A stretch of DNA of 11,509 nucleotides from an uncultured Bacteroidota bacterium (GTDB lineage Bacteria; Bacteroidota; Bacteroidia; Bacteroidales; SZUA-534), in contig CALBPW010000123.1 of NCBI GenBank assembly GCA_937899145.1, positions 1 to 11,509 of the forward strand. The letters are read 5' to 3'. A model generated the notes under the pieces. The model was not told the DNA's origin and made no database searches. It saw only the letters and a list, made by a program, of their open reading frames with translations. Shown one piece after another: positions 8,059 through 11,509 of this stretch; the stretch's first letter is position 1, and each line of letters begins with the position of its first letter. The position numbers and the translations under genes were made by a program.

Positions 8059-8577
8059 TTACATTATCTGCCCGAAATAACGGCGGTATTGTTTAAGATA
8101 GCCGAACAGGAAACTGAAACTGCGCAGTTGCCCGTACCGCTCCGACTTGTGTTTGTAAAATTCGGGTGTTAGCTCAATGAACATTGCAATGCCGCACTCG
8201 CGGCCCTCGGACTGTGTGCTGAGCCAGTTTGTGCCAAACTCTTTATCTGAATATTTTACAAGGCCTTTGCCAGGGTCGGCCACAAAATATTTGCCGCGCA
8301 TCGCTTTGTAGAGCACCACAAAATGGTTCTGCCTCCAGTGCAGGATAGCGGGAAGCGGAGCGTTGGCAAGTGCTTCTAATTCAACCTTCCCGCAAACCGT
8401 ATGCAGCCCGAGCCGCGTTGCCGCCTCGCTTATGCCAAGCAGTGAGACACCTTCGGTGGTGGCGTGGCAAATCTGCTCCAGATAGCCAAGCGAGTAGTCG
8501 CGCCCGTAGTGACGGCACACCATCTGCAGGCAGGCTATGCCGCACTGCATGGTGTCGTGCTGTAGGGTTGAGACCAT
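8059..8577 (-). pseudogene. C39 peptidase domain of a truncated peptidase-containing ABC exporter
   Basis: A 172-residue open frame. Residues 1-135 are a C39 bacteriocin-processing peptidase domain with its catalytic set intact: Gln6, Cys12 in QHDTMQCGIAC, His85 in QNHFVVLY and Asp101 in VADPGKG. In complete exporters this domain cuts the double-glycine leader of a peptide and is followed by a membrane domain and an ATPase, about 700 residues in all. Here residues 151-172 (SFSFLFGYLKQYRRYF) are the usual linker leading into the first membrane helix, and a TAA then ends the frame, so membrane and ATPase parts are missing. It is most likely a remnant of a bacteriocin or peptide export locus. 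A stand-alone peptidase is possible since the active site is preserved. It appears more GC-rich than its flanks. Confidence 0.75.
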
Positions 8578-8872
8578 CCAAAAATCTGTGTCAAAAAGAA
8601 TAAAAGGCGAAATCTGGCTTATAAATGCAACTTTTGGTTACAGCAAGTATAGAAAATTTCCACAAGCGAACGAGAATACAACTTTTTTCCGGTCTTTTAT
8701 ATGATATTTTTTTGATTATCTGACATATTTATTATTTTTTGTCAACACACAAAAAATCAATGATTTATCAAAATTCTAACAATGTCTTTTGCAAAACATT
8801 TTTACAAAATTCTGCACATAATATACTGAAAATCAATTAGATTTGTTTGGAAGTCCTTAATAAATTTTTACG
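8578..8872. other. AT-rich gene-free stretch between the C39 fragment and the ATPase gene
   Basis: No reading frame with coding character is seen on either strand. Long A and T runs dominate, with a short direct repeat CAAAATTCT at 8769-8777 and 8805-8813. A minus-strand TATACTTG at 8651-8644 matches the TAnnTTTG consensus at seven of eight positions and could serve the C39 fragment, but no -33 element accompanies it. Confidence 0.5.
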
Positions 8873-8909
8873 ATTACGCCATGAGGCGTTACGCCTTGAA
8901 GCGTAATTT
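8873..8909. repeat. Nested palindromic repeat, copy A, downstream of the ATPase gene
   Basis: ATTACGC (8873-8879) pairs with GCGTAAT (8901-8907). Inside it, AGGCG (8884-8888) pairs with CGCCT (8892-8896). On the minus strand it starts 21 bases after the ATPase stop, so it may act as that gene's terminator. Bases 8885-8909 align with 8-base-and-longer blocks of copy B at 10228-10252: 20 of 25 positions match, in the same orientation, and all five differences are transitions. The pair brackets the ATPase gene. Confidence 0.6.
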
Positions 8910-8929
8910 AGAGAAATTGCAGTTCGGAA

Positions 8930-10102
8930 TCAATAATTTAACCCAAATGCCCAAAGGGGTATTATATTACTTGACCCGTATTCAATGTCGTCTTTCACAA
9001 CAAAACCATCTGGCATAGTGGCAATTTGCCGTAATCCCTTATGCTTGCCTCCGACTTCGAAAGTGCAATTATTTATCTTGAAATCAGCTACTTCTGAAGA
9101 AAAAACTTTGTGGTTGACCCTCATCTGATTAAAGAAAAACGTCTCTCTGACGTTACCTATGTTTGTTGCATTGCCACCCAAGATGTATGCTAAATTAGTA
9201 TTATCCAAATAGATTTTTTCAACCTTGCCCAACCCGATTATTCCGCTTGTCGCATCACGCAACTGCCCAATCATTCCGGCGCGTTCCATATAGTAGAAAT
9301 AGTCGCCAACGTCGTTGCGGCTCACGTTAATCTTTTTTGATATTTTGTCCATAACCGGCTTAAATGGTGTGCTTTCTGCAACAATCGCAAGCAGTTTTTT
9401 CAATTTTTGTCCAGTTGAGACGTTCATTTTTGCGAATTGTGGAATGTCAACCTCCATTGTAAAATTTATCACCTGATTCAGTTCCACATCGAACCGACTA
9501 TCCATAGCAAATGGATAGTAGCCACGTTGCAGATAATCACGGAACAAAGGTAATGGATGCCGCTCGCCTGTTATTTCGGCACGGTTTGCAATAATATCTT
9601 CAAATTCATATTTGGGAACTATAATCCTATGAAACATAGCAAGATACTCGCGGAACGACAATCCTTGCATATAATACATTGGCGCGCGACGACTTAAATC
9701 TGCCTCGCCTTTGTTAATGTCGAGTATTGACGAGCCAGTGAAGGCTATTTTCAGGTCGGGGTGCGTGTCGTAAATCTGCTTCAGTTCTCTCGACCAATTT
9801 GAGTATTTATGTATCTCATCTATAAACAAATGCTGTCCGCCTTCGCGACTGAATTCGTCGGCAGTGTCAACCAACGAATGAGTCGCAAAATATGTGTTGT
9901 CGGCCGAAATGTAGAGTATCCGCTCACGGTCGAAGTTTTGCTTGATATATTGCAGAAACAGTATTGTCTTGCCCACGCCGCGCGGCCCCACCAACCCGAA
10001 AAGTCGGTCGTTCCAATTGATTCGCTCGTACATATATCGCTGAAAATCAGCAGGTGTATTTGCCAACTGATTTCGCATATACGTGATTAAATTCGTATCC
10101 AT
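8930..10102 (-). CDS. AAA+ ATPase with a C-terminal DUF4143/PD-(D/E)XK-like domain
   Basis: A 390-residue protein of the AAA_14 plus DUF4143 architecture (COG1373), abundant in Bacteroidetes and archaea and of unknown role. The N-terminal ATPase domain has Walker A GPRGVGKT (39-46), Walker B HLFIDEIHK (91-99, acidic pair Asp95-Glu96), a sensor-like FTGSS (121-125) and the paired arginines LSRRAPMYYM (136-145) typical of the family. A helical middle part with winged-helix-like character follows (about 205-295). The C-terminal part contains ADF, then FEVGGKHKG, a D-(E)xGGK arrangement that recalls the PD-(D/E)XK nuclease core. No signal peptide or membrane segment is seen. The length is normal and the gene looks intact. 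A tandem palindrome array lies just upstream and related repeats bracket the unit, suggesting transfer as a cassette. Function unknown. Confidence 0.88.
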   Translation of the reverse strand: MDTNLITYMRNQLANTPADFQRYMYERINWNDRLFGLVGPRGVGKTILFLQYIKQNFDRERILYISADNTYFATHSLVDTADEFSREGGQHLFIDEIHKYSNWSRELKQIYDTHPDLKIAFTGSSILDINKGEADLSRRAPMYYMQGLSFREYLAMFHRIIVPKYEFEDIIANRAEITGERHPLPLFRDYLQRGYYPFAMDSRFDVELNQVINFTMEVDIPQFAKMNVSTGQKLKKLLAIVAESTPFKPVMDKISKKINVSRNDVGDYFYYMERAGMIGQLRDATSGIIGLGKVEKIYLDNTNLAYILGGNATNIGNVRETFFFNQMRVNHKVFSSEVADFKINNCTFEVGGKHKGLRQIATMPDGFVVKDDIEYGSSNIIPLWAFGLNY

Positions 10103-10117
10103 AGCTTAAGATTTTTG

Positions 10118-10125
10118 CAAATATA
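10118..10125 (-). promoter_or_regulatory. -7 promoter element of the ATPase gene
   Basis: On the minus strand this reads TATATTTG, a full match to TAnnTTTG, 15 bases before the ATPase start codon. The -33 position falls in the first palindrome of the array, where TTGC (10150-10147) stands in place of TTTG. A protein bound to that palindrome would therefore compete with RNA polymerase. Confidence 0.55.
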
Positions 10126-10131
10126 ACCAAA

Positions 10132-10214
10132 TTGCACTTAGCGGGTGCAATTTTTATAAAAATTTGCACTCAGAGGGTGCATTATCAAAAAAATAGTGCA
10201 CCTCGTGGGTGAAT
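10132..10214. repeat. Three tandem palindromes with a 32-base period upstream of the ATPase gene
   Basis: Copy 1 is TTGCACTTAGCGGGTGCAA (10132-10150), copy 2 TTGCACTCAGAGGGTGCAT (10164-10182) and copy 3 GTGCACCTCGTGGGTGAAT (10196-10214). Each copy begins exactly 32 bases after the previous one, close to three helical turns. Copies 1 and 2 are inverted repeats (TGCAC with GTGCA around a seven-base centre GG-rich on one side), while copy 3 is decayed in its right arm. The spacers are A/T-rich and not conserved. The array covers the -33 region of the ATPase promoter and extends upstream, as expected for an operator array or for iteron-like sites bound by the ATPase or a partner. Confidence 0.75.
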
Positions 10215-10227
10215 TTTAATATTGCAA

Positions 10228-10252
10228 AGCATTACGCTTCGAAGCATAATTT
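10228..10252. repeat. Palindromic repeat, copy B, at the broken end of the PIN toxin
   Basis: The core 10231-10250 is ATTACGCTTCGAAGCATAAT, a 20-base palindrome with one mismatched pair. It aligns with 8885-8909 (copy A) in the same orientation. It lies between the palindrome array and the PIN-toxin fragment, and supplies that fragment's stop codon (10232-10234). Confidence 0.6.
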
Positions 10253-10315
10253 GAAAAAATTTGACAACAATGCGGATGCAAGCACATTGGTGTCTATTAC
10301 GGCATAAACTTTCAT
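10232..10315 (-). pseudogene. N-terminal remnant of a PIN-domain toxin (VapC-like)
   Basis: A 27-residue frame starting MKVYAVIDTNVLASALLS. This is the first strand and helix of a PIN-domain ribonuclease, with the first metal-binding Asp at residue 8 (VIDTNVL). Homology appears to stop at residue 18 (base 10262). The remaining nine residues run into repeat copy B, which supplies the stop. A full PIN toxin has about 130-150 residues and three or four acidic active-site residues, so this fragment cannot be active. Its ATG overlaps the stop of the preceding antitoxin end as ATGA, the usual coupling in toxin-antitoxin pairs. Confidence 0.7.
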
Positions 10316-10398
10316 TTCCCTTCTCTGTAAAGTCGTATTTCTTCGTTTATTTCTTCATCAGTCAGTTGCGGAAGCTGACCATTTTCTGCCTGTGGCAT
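10312..10398 (-). pseudogene. C-terminal remnant of the cognate antitoxin
   Basis: A 28-residue frame ending in QLTDEEINEEIRLYREGK. Acidic tails of this kind (LTDEEIxxEIxxYR) end small antitoxins encoded directly before PIN toxins in Bacteroidetes. Its TGA (10314-10312) overlaps the toxin ATG. The N-terminal DNA-binding part is missing: in frame, a TGA lies a few codons before the ATG at 10398, and the upstream DNA belongs to a lipoprotein remnant in another frame. Identification depends on the toxin next to it. Confidence 0.55.
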
Positions 10399-10567
10399 TC
10401 TCCATTGCAATCATAATTTTAGAAATCACAAAAAGAAAAATCCCTGTTTTCTTGTTCACATAAAAATTTCTCATTGGGAACGTGTCGATGGTTGTTTCGC
10501 CGTCCTTGTCGCAGGAAACGAATGACAATGCGAAAAGCATTGTAATTAGAAATATAAACTATTTCAT
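10358..10567 (-). pseudogene. Lipoprotein remnant with a stop at codon 3
   Basis: From an ATG at 10567 the frame reads MK*FIFLITMLFALSFVSC and then DKDGETTIDTFP. This is a textbook lipoprotein signal peptide with lipobox FVSC, interrupted by TAG at 10561-10559, one base from AAG (Lys). The next ATG (10540) would leave only nine residues before the lipobox Cys, too short for a signal peptide. The frame ends at 10358 and overlaps the antitoxin remnant in a different frame, so its last third is probably foreign sequence. No function can be given. Confidence 0.5.
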
Positions 10568-10616
10568 TGGTTTTAATTTGTTTAATGAAGGATTGTGATT
10601 AGTCTGTAACACACCA

Positions 10617-10643
10617 ACTAACCCCAATCCCAATTAGGTTAGT
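10617..10643 (-). terminator. Hairpin after the small lipoprotein gene
   Basis: On the minus strand ACTAACC (10643-10637) pairs with GGTTAGT (10623-10617) around a 13-base loop, nine bases after the stop of the 40-residue lipoprotein gene. There is no T run, so intrinsic termination is uncertain. Confidence 0.3.
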
Positions 10644-10652
10644 GCTTCAGTT

Positions 10653-10775
10653 TTATTCCAGCATGTCCTTCGTAAAAGTGAAAGTGCATTTGTGGTGAGT
10701 GTCGCTTTTGTCGCCGCATGACATTGCGCTAACGAGAAGCCCAATACCCAAAAATAGCATCAATATATTTTTCAT
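10653..10775 (-). CDS. Small predicted lipoprotein, 40 residues
   Basis: The frame from the ATG at 10775 starts MKNILMLFLGIGLLVSAMSC: a charged start, a hydrophobic core and a lipobox with Cys20, so the mature lipoprotein would have 21 residues (GDKSDTHHKCTFTFTKDMLE follows the Cys). The frame can be extended upstream to a TTG near 10925, but that part has no coding character, so the ATG before the signal peptide is chosen. It follows the rhodanese gene by 174 bases on the same strand. It may be a real tiny lipoprotein or the front of a truncated larger one, as its neighbours are damaged. No function is recognised. Confidence 0.5.
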   Translation of the reverse strand: MKNILMLFLGIGLLVSAMSCGDKSDTHHKCTFTFTKDMLE

Positions 10776-10949
10776 TTTTTCTCGGATAATAAGATTTGGC
10801 ATATTCCTTCCATTCGTTCCAGTTGCGGGCGTGTCGCAGTGTTTCAATGTCCCATATTTCCCTTTATGTGAAAACCGAAACTCGGCGCGAACATGGAATT
10901 GTAACGCCAGACAAAGTGGGGACAATTTTGAGAGACAGGCTGTAATATC

Positions 10950-11330
10950 TCATTTCACCACTTCCTTCCCCGCTGATGACCAGCATAGTATGCCGCAATC
11001 CAACTCGATGACGGAGAAGCCGTTTTTGGCGAGGGTTGCGGCTGCTGTTTTGCTGCGGCGTCCGCTGCGGCAATAGACGGCGATGGTCTTGGATTTATCG
11101 AGAGAGGCAACAGCCTTTTGCTCGAAATCGGCGGCTTCAACGTCAATATTGACTGCATTGCGGATGTGTCCGTCAGCGTATTCCTGCGGTGTGCGAGAAT
11201 CGAGGACAATGATGTCCGACTGTTTGATTATCTGCTCGAACTCGGCGGCATTGACAGAACGGAAGTTTTGATCATTGCAGCTGGTGAAAGCGCTTGCAAC
11301 CAGTATCATAGATGCTAATATTTTTCTCAT
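10950..11330 (-). CDS. Rhodanese-domain lipoprotein
   Basis: A 126-residue protein. Residues 1-18 are a lipoprotein signal peptide (MRKILASMILVASAFTSC, lipid-modified Cys18), so it is predicted to be anchored on the periplasmic side of a membrane. Residues 24-126 form a single rhodanese domain with the strand IIVLDSRTPQEYADGHI (40-56), active-site Cys87 in the loop CRSGRRS (87-93), and the closing DCGILCW (111-117; GGxxAW is usual). Rhodanese domains carry sulfane sulfur on the active Cys; the substrate here is unknown. An extra Cys112 and Cys116 near the end of the fold are unusual. The gene appears complete. An IS-like transposase end lies 52 bases upstream, so its original promoter may have been replaced. 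Confidence 0.9.
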   Translation of the reverse strand: MRKILASMILVASAFTSCNDQNFRSVNAAEFEQIIKQSDIIVLDSRTPQEYADGHIRNAVNIDVEAADFEQKAVASLDKSKTIAVYCRSGRRSKTAAATLAKNGFSVIELDCGILCWSSAGKEVVK

Positions 11331-11361
11331 TTTTATCTCTTATTTTGATTAACAACTGCCA

Positions 11362-11369
11362 TAAAGGTA
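11362..11369 (-). promoter_or_regulatory. Weak -7 candidate for the rhodanese gene
   Basis: The minus strand reads TACCTTTA, one mismatch from TAnnTTTG, 31 bases before the rhodanese ATG and only 13 bases after the transposase stop. No TTTG element precedes it; a T8 run takes its place. If functional, the element would lie at or inside the insertion-sequence end. Confidence 0.25.
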
Positions 11370-11382
11370 TAAAAAAAAATGA

Positions 11383-11509
11383 TTATCCGCAATCACCCCA
11401 ACTCCCATACTTGCGGTGGGTGAAGGTTGGTTTGTATGAAATCGAGGCAAGCACCAGCCTGTCGAACAGCCTGTCTCCGAAATACATTCGGTTGAACTTG
11501 TAGCAGAAC
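11383..11509 (-). CDS. C-terminal end of an IS1595-family-like transposase, runs off the right edge
   Basis: The minus strand is open from the window edge to a TAA at 11385-11383, giving 41 residues. It starts FCYKFNRMYFGDRLFDRL and continues to a basic, His/Lys-containing tail ending GDCG. The FxYKFNRR-type helix followed by an FDxL segment is the usual end of ISXO2/IS1595-type DDE transposases. Whether the missing part is intact cannot be seen. The insertion-sequence end should lie between the stop and the rhodanese gene, but its terminal inverted repeat cannot be fixed without the other end. Confidence 0.6.
   Translation of the reverse strand, partial: FCYKFNRMYFGDRLFDRLVLASISYKPTFTHRKYGSWGDCG

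Noticed and set aside
8370..8603. Plus-strand open frame of 77 codons
   Set aside because: It is antisense to the C39 peptidase frame, whose catalytic residues are all present.
10132..10214. CRISPR array
   Set aside because: There are only three degenerate copies, each a palindrome with short AT-rich spacers of 13 bases, and no cas gene is nearby.
10776..10925. Upstream extension of the small lipoprotein to a TTG start
   Set aside because: The added residues have no coding character and would bury the signal peptide inside the protein.
11083..11318. Two plus-strand open frames of 62 and 66 codons
   Set aside because: Both are antisense shadows of the rhodanese gene.

Overview
The window looks like a chromosomal segment of a Bacteroidota member, most likely of the order Bacteroidales. 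Three things point there: promoter -7 elements of the TAnnTTTG type and weak or absent Shine-Dalgarno sites; a rimP-nusA-infB cluster with Bacteroidetes-style proteins (NusA ending in one short helical domain, IF2 with a long Lys/Pro/Gln-rich N-terminal arm); and a pair of acyltransferase genes that match the glycine-lipid genes glsA/glsB of Bacteroides. These are judgements from reading motifs; no search was run.

Left part (1-7820), dense housekeeping genes. A minus-strand metal-dependent hydrolase runs off the left edge (1-309). Divergent from it, a promoter (430-460) and a leader hairpin (486-508) precede rimP (523-987), nusA (1000-2223) and infB (2275-5133), which act in 30S maturation, transcription elongation/antitermination and translation initiation. 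A strong hairpin (5152-5178) closes this operon, and its nine-base loop is identical to the loop of the leader hairpin. Next come glsA (5258-6085) and glsB (6132-7070): the second step (O-acylation) and first step (N-acylation of glycine) of glycine-lipid synthesis. Bases 7071-7211 hold no gene but contain a TGTGA-N6-TCACA palindrome. The riboflavin synthase gene ribE (7212-7820) follows, and a 28-base palindromic repeat starts on the last base of its stop codon.

Right part (7848-11509), accessory and decaying, with every gene or remnant on the minus strand. Read 5' to 3' on that strand it holds: the C-terminal end of an IS1595-like transposase at the window edge; a rhodanese-domain lipoprotein; a 40-residue lipoprotein; a lipoprotein remnant with a stop at codon 3; the end of an antitoxin overlapping the start of a PIN-domain toxin that breaks off after about 18 residues; three palindromes at an exact 32-base period in front of an AAA+ ATPase gene (8930-10102); an AT-rich gene-free stretch; and a C39 peptidase domain cut from a peptidase-containing ABC exporter, followed in frame after its stop by what looks like the tail of the partner HlyD-type adaptor. 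Two related 25-base repeats in direct orientation bracket the ATPase gene and its palindrome array, and one of them sits where the PIN toxin breaks off. This suggests that the ATPase unit arrived as a block.

The best candidates for something not well described are the palindrome array with its ATPase and flanking repeats, and the shared-loop hairpins around the rimP-nusA-infB operon. No complete new multi-gene system is evident.
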